Assembly (NCBI RefSeq): GCF_001865675.1
Contig: NZ_CP011319.1
Location: forward strand, 6,138,001-6,202,000
Source of the DNA: Janthinobacterium sp. 1_2014MBL_MicDiv
GTDB taxonomy: Bacteria > Pseudomonadota > Gammaproteobacteria > Burkholderiales > Burkholderiaceae_D
Direction: 5' to 3'
Length of the DNA: 64,000 bases
In this document: in pieces, positions 43,799-52,989 of the stretch
How positions within the stretch are numbered: position 1 is the first letter of the stretch
Layout: every line of letters starts with the position of its first letter
Program-made: the position numbers and the translations under genes
Notes under the pieces: model-generated
What the model was told of the DNA's origin: nothing
The model's database searches: none
The model's input: only the letters and a program-made list of their open reading frames with translations

Positions 43799-45247
43799 TT
43801 ACACGGTTTTCGAGTAGCGCAACGGCTGCACGGCGTCCAGCGCGGCGTTGGCGCGGGCCAGGGTCAGGTAGCGGTCGAAGACCATGCAGATATTGCGGAT
43901 CAGCAAGCGCCCTTTCGGCGTCACCGTCAGCCAGTCTTCCTCGATGACGAGCAGGCCGTCGCGCGCCAGCTCGCGCAGTTTTTCCAGCTCGGCGGCGAAA
44001 TAGCTGCGGAAGGTCACGGGATGGGCCTGTTCGATGGTGGCGATCGACAGTTCGAAATTGCACATCAGCATCTGGATGATGATACGGCGCAATAAATCGT
44101 CCGTATCGAGCTTGATGCCGCGCGCGATCGGTAGCACGCCTTCGTCGAGTCTTTCGTAGTACGCGTCCAGCGTCTTTTCATTCTGGCTGTAGACGGCGCC
44201 CACGGAGCTGATGGCCGACACGCCGCAGGCGATCAGGTCCGCTTCCGCGCGCGTCGAGTAACCCTGGAAGTTGCGGTGCAAACGGCCCTGGCGCTGCGCC
44301 ACGGCCAGGTCGTCCGTCGGCTTGGCGAAATGGTCCATGCCGATGTAGACATAGCCGGCCGCCGTCAGGCGGGCGATGCACAGGCCCAGCATGGCCAGCT
44401 TGGTGGCGCTGTCGGGCATGTCGGCGTCGAGGATGCGGCGCTGCGGCTTGAACAGGTGCGGCATGTGCGCGTAGTGGTACAGGGCGATGCGGTCGGGACT
44501 GGCGGAAATTACCTTGCGCAGGGTTTCCGTCATCGTTTCCAGGTTTTGCTTCGGCAAGCCGTAGATCAGGTCGATGCTGATCGAGCGGAAACCGGCGTCG
44601 CGCGCGGCCTGCATGATGGCCACCGTTTCCGCTTCCGGCTGGATGCGGTTGACGGCTTTTTGCACGTCGGCGTCGAAATCCTGCACGCCCAGGCTGATGC
44701 GGTTGAAACCCTGTGCGCGCAGCGAAAACACGCGTTCGCGCGATACGCTGCGCGGGTCGATCTCGATCGAATACTCGCCGTCCTCATCGGAGGCGAAGTC
44801 GAAATGCTGGCGCAAATGGGCCATCAGTTCGTCCATCTGCTTTTCGCTCAGGTACGTCGGCGTGCCGCCGCCGAAGTGCAGCTGCTCGATCTGGTTCATG
44901 CCGGCAAACAGCTTGCCCTGCATGGCGATTTCCTGCTTCAGATAGCTGAGGTAGGTGGCGGCCTTGCTGCGGTCTTTCGTGATGATCTTGTTGCAGGCGC
45001 AGTAGTAGCACAGGGTGTCGCAGAACGGCACGTGCACGTACAGCGACAGCGGACGGCGGCCGCCGCGCATGCGCAGCGCGGCCAGGGCTTCAAGGAAATT
45101 ACCGTAGCCAAATTCTCCGTTGAAACGGTCGGCGGTCGGGTAGGACGTGTAGCGGGGGCCGGACTGGCTCATCTTGCCGATGATGACCGGGTCGAATTCG
45201 ACGACCGCATCCAGTTCGGCGGAAGCACTGCTGAGTAGTGTAGGCAT
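43799..45247 (-). CDS. hemN: Oxygen-independent coproporphyrinogen III oxidase
   Basis: 482 aa. Cluster motif VPFCDTLCYYCACNKI equals the CX3CX2CXC of HemN. GGGTPTYL is the glycine-rich SAM site. The N-terminal GPRYTSYPTADRF and the C-terminal HemN domain (LRELARDGLLVIEEDWLTVTPKG) are complete. It makes protoporphyrinogen IX when oxygen is scarce, matching the Fnr-boxed operon. 24 bp after aer. Confidence 0.96.
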   Translation of the reverse strand: MPTLLSSASAELDAVVEFDPVIIGKMSQSGPRYTSYPTADRFNGEFGYGNFLEALAALRMRGGRRPLSLYVHVPFCDTLCYYCACNKIITKDRSKAATYLSYLKQEIAMQGKLFAGMNQIEQLHFGGGTPTYLSEKQMDELMAHLRQHFDFASDEDGEYSIEIDPRSVSRERVFSLRAQGFNRISLGVQDFDADVQKAVNRIQPEAETVAIMQAARDAGFRSISIDLIYGLPKQNLETMTETLRKVISASPDRIALYHYAHMPHLFKPQRRILDADMPDSATKLAMLGLCIARLTAAGYVYIGMDHFAKPTDDLAVAQRQGRLHRNFQGYSTRAEADLIACGVSAISSVGAVYSQNEKTLDAYYERLDEGVLPIARGIKLDTDDLLRRIIIQMLMCNFELSIATIEQAHPVTFRSYFAAELEKLRELARDGLLVIEEDWLTVTPKGRLLIRNICMVFDRYLTLARANAALDAVQPLRYSKTV

Positions 45248-45271
45248 GATATGTTTTAAGTCTTGAAAGGT

Positions 45272-46942
45272 TTAGGCGGCCAGGCGTTTCAGGCCGCTGG
45301 GCTTGCCGGCTTGCGTAGCGCTTGCGGCGCCCGATTTGCCGCCTGGCATGGCGACACGGCGCGGCGGCGGCATCTTGCCGAAATTGAACAGGCTCACGGC
45401 TTGCGACAGGCTGGCCGCTTCTTCCGCCAGGCGCGTGGCGGCCGCGGCCGCTTCTTCCACGAGGGCCGCGTTTTGCTGCGTCACCTGGTCCATGTGGGCG
45501 ATGGCCTGGTTGACCTGGTCGACGCCGATGCTCTGCTCGCGCGAGGCGATGGAGATTTCCTGCATGATGGCCGTCACCTGCTGCACCGAGCTGACCACTT
45601 GCTCCATGGTGGCGCCGGCGCGGTTGACCTGCAGCATGCCGGCGCCCACCTTGCCGACGGAAATTTCAATCAGCTGCTTGATGTCCTTGGCCGCCAGCGA
45701 GGAGCGCTGCGCCAGGTTGCGCACCTCGCCCGCGACGACGGCAAAGCCCTTGCCCTGTTCGCCGGCGCGGGCCGCTTCCACGGCCGCGTTCAAGGCCAGG
45801 ATGTTGGTCTGGAAGGCGATGCCTTCGATCAAGCCGATGATGTCGACGATTTTCTTCGACGAGGTATTGATGTCGTCCATGGTGGTGATCACCTCGGCGA
45901 CGATTTCGCCGCCCTGCACGGCCACTTTCGAGGCGGCCACGGCCAGCTCGTTGGCCTGCACGGAATTGTCCGCATTCTGTTTCACGGTCGACGAGAATTC
46001 CTCGATGCTCGAGGCCGTTTCTTCCAGGCTGGCCGCCTGCGATTCCGTGCGGCCCGACAAGTCCATATTGCCGACGGCGATTTGCTTGGTGGCCACGGCC
46101 ATGGTTTCCACGTTGATGCGCACGTCGCGGATGGTGGCGATCAGGTTGCTGTTCATCTGCTGCAGCGCGCGCAGCAATTGCCCCACTTCATCCGTGCTGT
46201 CCGTTTCAAAACTGCCCGACAGGTCGCCGGCGGCGATCGCGCGCGCGCCGTTCAGGGCCTTGCCCAGCGGTTTGAGCACGGACATGCGCAAGGTGTACCA
46301 GAGGAAGACGTTGATCAGGAAGCCGAACAGGGTGGCGCCGAAGATGGCGTAGTTGGTGATCTCGCCGCCGCTGGCGAACAGGCTGATGATGCACACCAGC
46401 AGTTGCAGGCAGTTGACGATGGAGGTGGCGGCCCAGATGCGCAGGTTCAGCGACATGTGCGTCAGGCTGTGCAGCAGGTGCGCCAGGCCGGGGCGCACGA
46501 TCTGCCCGTGCTTGATGACGATCTTGCCGTCTTCCTGGTTGCGGATGGCCGCGTACGCTTCCTCGGCCACCTTCACCTGGTCCTTGTCCGCCTTTACGCG
46601 CACGGACATGTAGCCGATGGTCTTGCCCGCTTCGCGGATGGGCGTGACGTTGGCGCGCACCCAGTAAAAGTCGCCGTTCTTGCAGCGGTTCTTGACCAGG
46701 CCCGTCCACGGCGTGCCGGCCTGGATCGAGGCCCACAGGTCGGCAAACGCCTCGGCCGGCATGTCCGGGTGGCGCACGATGTTTTGTGGCGAGCCGAGCA
46801 GCTCTGCCTCGCTGAAGCCGCTGACCTGGCTGAAGTAGGGGTTCACATACACGATATTGCCGTTCATATCCGTTTTCGACACGATGGCCTGATCGTCCAA
46901 GACGAGGACTTCACGGTTAGTCACTGGCAAATTTTGGCGCAT
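45272..46942 (-). CDS. aer: Aerotaxis receptor Aer (PAS-HAMP-MCP)
   Basis: 556 aa. The N-terminal PAS domain (about 15-110) has the Aer-type FAD pocket sequence: NIVRHPDMPAEAFADLW and WTGLVKNRCKNGDFYWVRAN. Two close hydrophobic segments (about 170-220) anchor it without a periplasmic domain. HAMP and an MCP signalling domain follow, with hairpin tip EGIAFQTNILALNAAVEAAR. It senses redox state and steers swimming. First gene of the aer-hemN-safE-ccoI-ccoS operon, with an Fnr box 100 bp upstream. Confidence 0.94.
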   Translation of the reverse strand: MRQNLPVTNREVLVLDDQAIVSKTDMNGNIVYVNPYFSQVSGFSEAELLGSPQNIVRHPDMPAEAFADLWASIQAGTPWTGLVKNRCKNGDFYWVRANVTPIREAGKTIGYMSVRVKADKDQVKVAEEAYAAIRNQEDGKIVIKHGQIVRPGLAHLLHSLTHMSLNLRIWAATSIVNCLQLLVCIISLFASGGEITNYAIFGATLFGFLINVFLWYTLRMSVLKPLGKALNGARAIAAGDLSGSFETDSTDEVGQLLRALQQMNSNLIATIRDVRINVETMAVATKQIAVGNMDLSGRTESQAASLEETASSIEEFSSTVKQNADNSVQANELAVAASKVAVQGGEIVAEVITTMDDINTSSKKIVDIIGLIEGIAFQTNILALNAAVEAARAGEQGKGFAVVAGEVRNLAQRSSLAAKDIKQLIEISVGKVGAGMLQVNRAGATMEQVVSSVQQVTAIMQEISIASREQSIGVDQVNQAIAHMDQVTQQNAALVEEAAAAATRLAEEAASLSQAVSLFNFGKMPPPRRVAMPGGKSGAASATQAGKPSGLKRLAA

Positions 46943-47013
46943 GGTCGCGGCTTCCTGATCAGTTGAATAAGTAATTGGTGGGTAAGACTTGCACGATTGC
47001 AAGAACGGAGATC

Positions 47014-47019
47014 AGTGTA
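47014..47019 (-). promoter_or_regulatory. -10 element of the aer-hemN promoter
   Basis: TACACT on the minus strand, 29.5 bp from the Fnr box centre, exactly the spacing found for the ccoN promoter. Confidence 0.55.
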
Positions 47020-47041
47020 AGGAGTCGCCTACGCAAATTTA

Positions 47042-47055
47042 TTGATGTAGATCAA
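47042..47055 (-). promoter_or_regulatory. Fnr box of aer-hemN operon
   Basis: TTGAT-GTAG-ATCAA, perfect consensus. The 26 bp 47042-47067 differs from 40252-40277 at only two positions. It could also influence the plus-strand gene starting at 47199. Confidence 0.9.
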
Positions 47056-47198
47056 AATCCCCCAGATTGGTTCGGCTAATTTGCCGTGGCTCCACTGCGT
47101 GTACTGGTTTCCCCATGGCAGGTTTTCGTTTACAGTATCAATTTGGCTATTTCTTTTGCCAGGTATCATCTTTTTCGTACGGTCATCACTGGAGCAGC

Positions 47199-48416
47199 AT
47201 GGGTTTTTTCGATTTCTTCCGCGCCCGTCCCACGCCTGACGGCTTTGCGGACCTCGTCCTGCGCCAGATCGGCCAGCGCGGGCCGGCGCGGGCATGCCAT
47301 TACGAGGCGGCGCCATTTCGCATCGTCTTCGACGGCGATGCCCAGCAGATTTTCAACCTGGACAACGCCTACCGCGATTACTGCGCCGCGCCGCGCAAGC
47401 AGCGGCCGCACGTGCTGCAAAACTACCTGGCCGGCATCGACGTGCCGGGCTTGCCGGCGACCTTTGCCGAGGCGCGGGACAGCTTGATGCCCGTGATCCG
47501 CAGCCGCAGCCAGGGCGACTATCTGCGCCTGCTGGCCTTGCGCCAATCGCCGCGCCCGGCCGTGGCCGATGCCTGGCAAGCCCTCGACGACGATGCCCTG
47601 ATCCTGCTGGCCTACGATACGCAGGCGTCGATGTCGACCATCGGCCAGGCCACCCTGGCGCAATGGGGCGTGACCTTCGAGCAGGCGCTGGCGGTGGCCA
47701 TGGACAACTTGCGCGAGCGCACGCCGCACAGCTTCGTGGCGCTTGGGGATGGGCTGATGATGGGCGAATGGCACGATGCCTACGATTCCTCGCGCCTGCT
47801 GCTGCCCGACCTGCTGTACCGCGCCTGTGCCGGCGGCGAGCCGCTGGTGATGATCCCCACGCGCGGGCGTTTCCTGCTGGCCTCGTCGCACAATGTGGCG
47901 GGGCAATTGGCGATGGTCGCCCTGGCCGACCAGCTGATGCAGGACGAGGGCCGGCACGTGTCGCCCGCCATGTATGGCGTACGGCACGGAAGAATCGTCG
48001 CCTGCCAACCCACGGACGGGGCCGTTGCTGCGGCCCTGGCGCGCCTGCAAACGATGATACGGGCCCATCACTATGGCGAGCAGAAGCAGGAATGGGATGA
48101 ACTCAACGACAGCATCGGCGAGGATGTGTTCGTGGCTACCTGCATGCTGTTCCAGCCGAAGGAGAGCGAAGGCGTGGTGTCGCTGGCGACGTGGACGCGC
48201 GGTGTCGACACCTTGCTGCCGCGCACCGATATCGTTGCCATGGTGGTGCCCGACGCGGCTGGCGGCGACAGCGTCACGAAGATGCTGGCATGGCACGAGG
48301 CGCTGGCCATCGGCGGCGAGCTGATGCAGGAAGTCGATTGCTACCCGGTACGCTATCGCGTGCGCGACTTTCCCGACCCGCAGCGCCTGGCGGCGGCGCC
48401 GCCCTGGGACAGCTAA
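47199..48416 (+). CDS. DUF1444-like cytoplasmic protein
   Basis: 405 aa from ATG 47199 (GGAGC ribosome site). It begins MGFFDFFRARPTPDGFADLVLR. FRIVFDGDAQQIFNLDNAYRDYC and a later MIPTRGRFLLASSHN segment resemble DUF1444/YtpQ proteins, which are uncharacterised. The extra C-terminal part (about 270-405) is not recognised. No signal or membrane segments. Converges on the GGDEF-EAL gene 12 bp away. Confidence 0.6.
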   Translation: MGFFDFFRARPTPDGFADLVLRQIGQRGPARACHYEAAPFRIVFDGDAQQIFNLDNAYRDYCAAPRKQRPHVLQNYLAGIDVPGLPATFAEARDSLMPVIRSRSQGDYLRLLALRQSPRPAVADAWQALDDDALILLAYDTQASMSTIGQATLAQWGVTFEQALAVAMDNLRERTPHSFVALGDGLMMGEWHDAYDSSRLLLPDLLYRACAGGEPLVMIPTRGRFLLASSHNVAGQLAMVALADQLMQDEGRHVSPAMYGVRHGRIVACQPTDGAVAAALARLQTMIRAHHYGEQKQEWDELNDSIGEDVFVATCMLFQPKESEGVVSLATWTRGVDTLLPRTDIVAMVVPDAAGGDSVTKMLAWHEALAIGGELMQEVDCYPVRYRVRDFPDPQRLAAAPPWDS

Positions 48417-48428
48417 GGGCGCCAGCGC

Positions 48429-50537
48429 CTAGTCCGCGCCGGCCGTCAGCGGGCGCAGCTTGCCCACGGCGTAGCCTTGCGCATAGTCAATGCCCAGGTC
48501 GCGGATGATGGCCAGCGTCGCCGCGTCTTCCACGTACTCGGCCACCGTTTGCAGGCCCATCACGTGGCCCACTTCATTGATGGCCTTGACCATGGCGCGG
48601 TTGATGGCGTTGCTGGCGATGTCGCGCACGAAGACGCCGTCGATCTTCAGGTAATCGACGGGCAAGGCTTTCAGGTAGCCGAACGAGGAAAAGCCGCTGC
48701 CGAAGTCGTCGAGCGAGAAGCGGCAGCCGAGGGCCTTGAGCTTGTGCATGAAGGCCTGTGCCTTGGGCAGGTTGGCGATGATGGCCGTTTCCGTGATTTC
48801 AAAGCAGATCTGTTCGGGCGCGATCGCGTATTGCACGAACTGCTCGGTGATGTAGTCCTGCAAGCCCGTGTCGGCCAGCGACATGCCCGACAGGTTGATC
48901 GAGTACAGGGCCGGCGCGCGGCGGCGGCTTTCCACCAGTGCGGCGAGCGGCGGCAGGCTGTCGCGCACGCTCTGGATATGGTGGCAGACGGCGCGGATCA
49001 CCCAGCGGTCGATGGACAGCATCATGTCGTAGCGTTCGGCGGCGGGAATGAAGGCGCCGGGCAAGATCAGGTCGCCCTTGCTGTTGCGGATGCGGATCAG
49101 CACTTCGTCGTGGTGTTCCGCGCTGTCGCGCAGGTGCACGATGGGCATGGCGTACAGGCGGAAATAATCGTGCGTGAACGCTTCGTTCAGGCGCGAAATC
49201 CACAGCATTTCGCCATGCCGCTGCGCCAGCATGACATCCGATTCCTGGTACACGTGGATGCGGTTGCGGCCCTGCTCCTTGGCCAGGTAGCACGCCTGGT
49301 CGGCCGCGCTCAGCAGCTCGCTCATGGATTTGCTGTCCTGGTTGATTTCGACGATGCCGATGCTCACGCCCAGCTCGAAGCTGCGTTCGTCCCAGGCGAA
49401 ACGGAATTCGCGGATGGACTGGCGCAGCTGCTCGCCGATCAGGCGCGCATGCTCGAGCGGACAGTGCGGCAGCAGCACGCCCAGTTCGTCGCCACCGAGG
49501 CGCGCCAGGATGTCGCTGTCGCGCATCTGTCCCTGCAGCATTTTCGCGAGCAGCTGCAGCAACACGTCGCCGGCGCCGTGGCCGCAGGTATCGTTGATGA
49601 CTTTGAACTGGTCGAGGTCCAGGTACAGCAGCGCATGCACGTGGCCATCCTGCTTGGCCGTGCGCAGGGCGCCGGCCACCAGGTGTTCGAACTCGCGCCG
49701 GTTGATCAGGCCCGTCAGGGTGTCGTGCGTGGCTTGCCACGACAGCTGCTGGCTCAGCTTGCGCTCGTGGCTGACGTCGCGAAACACGACGACGGCGCCG
49801 AGGATGTCGCCGTCGCGCGACCAGATCGGCGCGGCCGATTCCTCGACGGCGATGCGTCGCCCTTCGCGCGTGATCAGCTGCGTGTGCGTGGACATGCCGA
49901 TGGCCTGGCGCAGGCGCAAACACTTGATGGCCACGTGCTCGGGCGCCTGGCCCGTGTGTTCATCGACCAGGTTCAGCGTTTGCGCAATGTCGAGGCCCTC
50001 GGCCATCGGGTGGCTCCAGCCCGTCAACTGCTCGGCCACGCGGTTCAGGTAGCGCGTCTTGCCCTGCGGGTCGGTGGTCATCACGCCGTCGCCGATGGAA
50101 CTGAGCGTCACTTCGGCCAGTTCCTTGCGCTCGGCAATCATGAGTTCGCGCGCCCGGTGTTCGGTGACATCCCAGATGATGCCCAGCGTACGCTCGGGCC
50201 GGCCTGCCGCATCCATGAACACTTGCGCCTTCGCCGCCAGCCAGTGTTCGCTGCCGTCGGGCCAGACGACGCGGTATTGCAGCGCATAGCCGTCGCGCCG
50301 GCGCACGCCTTCCTGCAGCACGGCCACTACCTTGTCGCGGTCGGCGGCATGCACGCAGTCGAGGAAGGCGTGGAAGGAATGCGTGAGCGCGCGCTCCTCC
50401 AGGCCCAGCAGGGCCGCGCCCCTGGCCGACCAGCTCACCGAGCCGTCGATGACCCGGCCCGCGACGATGCGCGAATCCCAGATCGCCATGTGCGCCGCTT
50501 CCAGTGCCATTTGCAATCGTTTTTGCTGGTCGCTCAT
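48429..50537 (-). CDS. PAS-PAS-GGDEF-EAL cyclic-di-GMP protein
   Basis: 702 aa, no membrane segments. Two PAS domains (about 10-130 and 140-265). GGDEF domain with catalytic motif LARLGGDELGV and an RDSD inhibitory site five residues before it. EAL domain with EVLIR in place of EAL, then NLSG, FEITET, DDFGSGFSS, LKIDG and AEYVED, so most catalytic residues remain. It may be a synthase, a phosphodiesterase or both. Solitary gene. Confidence 0.93.
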   Translation of the reverse strand: MSDQQKRLQMALEAAHMAIWDSRIVAGRVIDGSVSWSARGAALLGLEERALTHSFHAFLDCVHAADRDKVVAVLQEGVRRRDGYALQYRVVWPDGSEHWLAAKAQVFMDAAGRPERTLGIIWDVTEHRARELMIAERKELAEVTLSSIGDGVMTTDPQGKTRYLNRVAEQLTGWSHPMAEGLDIAQTLNLVDEHTGQAPEHVAIKCLRLRQAIGMSTHTQLITREGRRIAVEESAAPIWSRDGDILGAVVVFRDVSHERKLSQQLSWQATHDTLTGLINRREFEHLVAGALRTAKQDGHVHALLYLDLDQFKVINDTCGHGAGDVLLQLLAKMLQGQMRDSDILARLGGDELGVLLPHCPLEHARLIGEQLRQSIREFRFAWDERSFELGVSIGIVEINQDSKSMSELLSAADQACYLAKEQGRNRIHVYQESDVMLAQRHGEMLWISRLNEAFTHDYFRLYAMPIVHLRDSAEHHDEVLIRIRNSKGDLILPGAFIPAAERYDMMLSIDRWVIRAVCHHIQSVRDSLPPLAALVESRRRAPALYSINLSGMSLADTGLQDYITEQFVQYAIAPEQICFEITETAIIANLPKAQAFMHKLKALGCRFSLDDFGSGFSSFGYLKALPVDYLKIDGVFVRDIASNAINRAMVKAINEVGHVMGLQTVAEYVEDAATLAIIRDLGIDYAQGYAVGKLRPLTAGAD

Positions 50538-50587
50538 CGCCCTTTCCCGACATGGATATGCTCATAGCATAGACTCGCCGGCGCGCA

Positions 50588-51019
50588 TTAGGTTCCCGTC
50601 GCCTCGGCCGGCGTGGCCGCCGTGGCGCGCGCCACGTCGCGCACGTTCTTTTGCACGGCCACGGCGGCAAACAGGCTCAACAGGAAGGCCATCGCATAGA
50701 AGCCCTTTTCGCTGTTGTGCAGGGTGGCATTCCACAGGCCGGCCGTCAGCAGCAGCAAGGCCAGCAGCACGGAAATCCAGCACAGGCCAAAGTAGATGCC
50801 GGTGACGGCGATACCCTCGGCGCGGTCGCGCACGGATTTTTGCAGCGAGATGGCGGCGAACAGGCCGTACAGGAGGAGGGTGAAATAATAGCCCTTCTCG
50901 TTGAGCGCCATGGTGGCGTTCCACAGGCCCGACAGGTAGGTGATGGCGCCGATCAGCAGGGCGGCCCAGGAAGCGCCGATAAAGGCGCTGCTCGGGCGTT
51001 GGACGGGGGATGGCAGCAT
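50588..51019 (-). CDS. YiaA/YiaB-type two-helix inner-membrane protein
   Basis: 143 aa containing two copies of the YiaAB domain. Each has a hydrophobic helix pair around GLWNATMALNEKGYYF and GLWNATLHNSEKGFYA, ending in LQKSVRD and VQKNVRD. ATG 51019 follows a GGAGAT ribosome site. Function unknown. Confidence 0.85.
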   Translation of the reverse strand: MLPSPVQRPSSAFIGASWAALLIGAITYLSGLWNATMALNEKGYYFTLLLYGLFAAISLQKSVRDRAEGIAVTGIYFGLCWISVLLALLLLTAGLWNATLHNSEKGFYAMAFLLSLFAAVAVQKNVRDVARATAATPAEATGT

Positions 51020-51104
51020 AGGATCTCCATGGACGGGCTGGCGCCGCCGGCATGGCCGGAGCGGCAGGCACGGATGCGCCTGCCGCTCCATGAGAACAGA
51101 AAGC

Positions 51105-52052
51105 TTACTTGCCCGATTTGACCAGGCGCAACAAAGCCGAGACGGCCGTGACGCCGGCCAGCACCAGGCCGCCGGCGATGACGCCGGCCACCGCGTTGAT
51201 CAGGCTCGGCGTGACGGCCGCCAGCACGGGACCGATGCCGGCCACGCCGCCCACGGCCGCCTCCGCGTGGTGCAGCATGGCGCTGGCCCACGGCCAGCCG
51301 TGCGTCAAAATCCCGCCGCCGACCATGAACATGGCCAGGGTGCCCACCACGGAGAGAAACTTCATCAGTTTCGGCGCCGCCGACACCAGCATGCGGCCAA
51401 AGCCGCGCACGCCATCCATCAGCGCGCCCGCGCCCTTGCGCGCGGCCAGGTAAAAGCCCGCGTCGTCGAGCTTGACGATGCCGGCCACCAGGCCATACAC
51501 GCCCACCGTCATGATGATGGCGATGCCGACGACGACGGCCACCTGCTCGGCGAAGGTGGCCGCGGCCACCGTGCCCAGGGCGATGACGATGATTTCCGCC
51601 GATAAAATGAAATCGGTGCGGATGGCGCCCTTGATCTTGTCCTTTTCCAGCGCCACGAGGTCCACCTGCGGGTCGCGCAGCGCCTGCGCCAGCTCGGCCT
51701 TGTGGCTGTCGTCCGGGTGCAGGTATTGATGCGCGATCTTTTCGAAGCCTTCGAAGCACAGGTAGGCGCCGCCCACCATCAGCAGCGGCGTGATGGCCCA
51801 CGGCGCAAACGCGCTGATGGCCAGCGCGGCCGGCACGAGGATGGCCTTGTTCTTCATGGAACCGACGGCGACGGCCCATACCACGGGCAACTCGCGCTCG
51901 GCGCGCACGCCGGCCACCTGCTGCGCGTTCAGGGCCAGGTCGTCGCCCAGCACGCCGGCCGTCTTCTTGGCGGCTACCTTGGTCATCAGGGAAACGTCAT
52001 CGAGGATGCTGGCGATGTCGTCGAGCAGGGCCAGCAGACTGGAGCCGGCCAT
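51105..52052 (-). CDS. DUF808 (YedI-like) inner-membrane protein
   Basis: 315 aa. The start MAGSSLLALLDDIASILDDVSLMTK and the KTAGVLGDDLALNA segment are typical of DUF808. Several helices follow (ILVPAALAISAFAPW; VVVGIAIIMTVGVYGLV). Uncharacterised family. Divergent from the LysE-type gene; 85 bp before the YiaA-like gene. Confidence 0.9.
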   Translation of the reverse strand: MAGSSLLALLDDIASILDDVSLMTKVAAKKTAGVLGDDLALNAQQVAGVRAERELPVVWAVAVGSMKNKAILVPAALAISAFAPWAITPLLMVGGAYLCFEGFEKIAHQYLHPDDSHKAELAQALRDPQVDLVALEKDKIKGAIRTDFILSAEIIVIALGTVAAATFAEQVAVVVGIAIIMTVGVYGLVAGIVKLDDAGFYLAARKGAGALMDGVRGFGRMLVSAAPKLMKFLSVVGTLAMFMVGGGILTHGWPWASAMLHHAEAAVGGVAGIGPVLAAVTPSLINAVAGVIAGGLVLAGVTAVSALLRLVKSGK

Positions 52053-52244
52053 CTCAGCGCGCTCCCATGGTGGCGGCGGGGAATGGTTGGGCTAGGAAAG
52101 TGTTGTTTTTCATGATGTTATTCTTGGTTGTACGGCAAGGGATGACGTCGGTAAGGCATGACTGCGATCTTACCCCAGGCATGGCCGGCAGCGCCGCACG
52201 GGGCGGGGTAAAATTGCTTTTATTCACCATTTTCTGGACGCCGC

Positions 52245-52886
52245 ATGCATTTTGCCACCTGGATCGCCTTTGTCTTCGCCGCCACCATCATCGCCGTCTC
52301 GCCCGGCTCGGGCGCCGTGCTGTCGATGTCGCACGGCCTGTCGTACGGGGTGAAAAAGGCCAGCGCCACCATCCTCGGCTTGCAGCTGGGGCTGCTGGTG
52401 GTGCTGTTCATCGCGGGCGCCGGCGTCGGTTCCCTGCTGCTGGCCTCGGAAGTGGCCTTCAATATCGTCAAGACGGTGGGCGCGCTGTACCTGATCTACC
52501 TGGGCCTGTCGCAGTGGCGCGCCAAGGTGGCCGTGGCCGGCGACCTGCATGCGGCCAGCGCGCTGCCGTCGCTGCATCGGCGCGTGCTGACGGGCTTCTT
52601 GACGAACGTGACGAATCCGAAGGGCATCATCTTCATGGTGGCGGTGTTGCCGCAATTCATTAGCGCCACGGCACCCGTGCTGCCGCAGCTGCTGATCCTG
52701 GCCGTCACCATGTGCACGATCGACTTGCTCGTCATGCATGGCTACGCCTTGCTGGCGTCGTCCATGCAGCGCTTCTTCCGCGATGCCCGCGCCGTGAAAA
52801 AGCAGAACCGCTTCTTTGGCGGCCTGCTGATGGCCGTCGGCACGGCCTTGTTCTTCGTCAAGCGGGGCGCGCACGCGGCTTCCTGA
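52245..52886 (+). CDS. LysE/RhtB-family amino-acid exporter
   Basis: 213 aa, about six helices. The N-terminal SPGSGAVLSMSHGLSYGVKKA corresponds to the conserved P-G-P motif region of RhtB exporters, and FLTNVTNPKGIIFMVAVLPQF is the second signature. A TAAAAT -10 lies about 35 bp upstream. Substrate unknown (homoserine/threonine-like in the best-known members). Confidence 0.9.
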   Translation: MHFATWIAFVFAATIIAVSPGSGAVLSMSHGLSYGVKKASATILGLQLGLLVVLFIAGAGVGSLLLASEVAFNIVKTVGALYLIYLGLSQWRAKVAVAGDLHAASALPSLHRRVLTGFLTNVTNPKGIIFMVAVLPQFISATAPVLPQLLILAVTMCTIDLLVMHGYALLASSMQRFFRDARAVKKQNRFFGGLLMAVGTALFFVKRGAHAAS

Positions 52887-52989
52887 GCCAGGTCAACATG
52901 CAAACATTTGTAAGCCTGCTTGCGATGCCGGCCGAAGAGGGCTGTAATCCAGTCATGTCATCATTGTAAGTCTTGCCTGGAGCGCTGCC

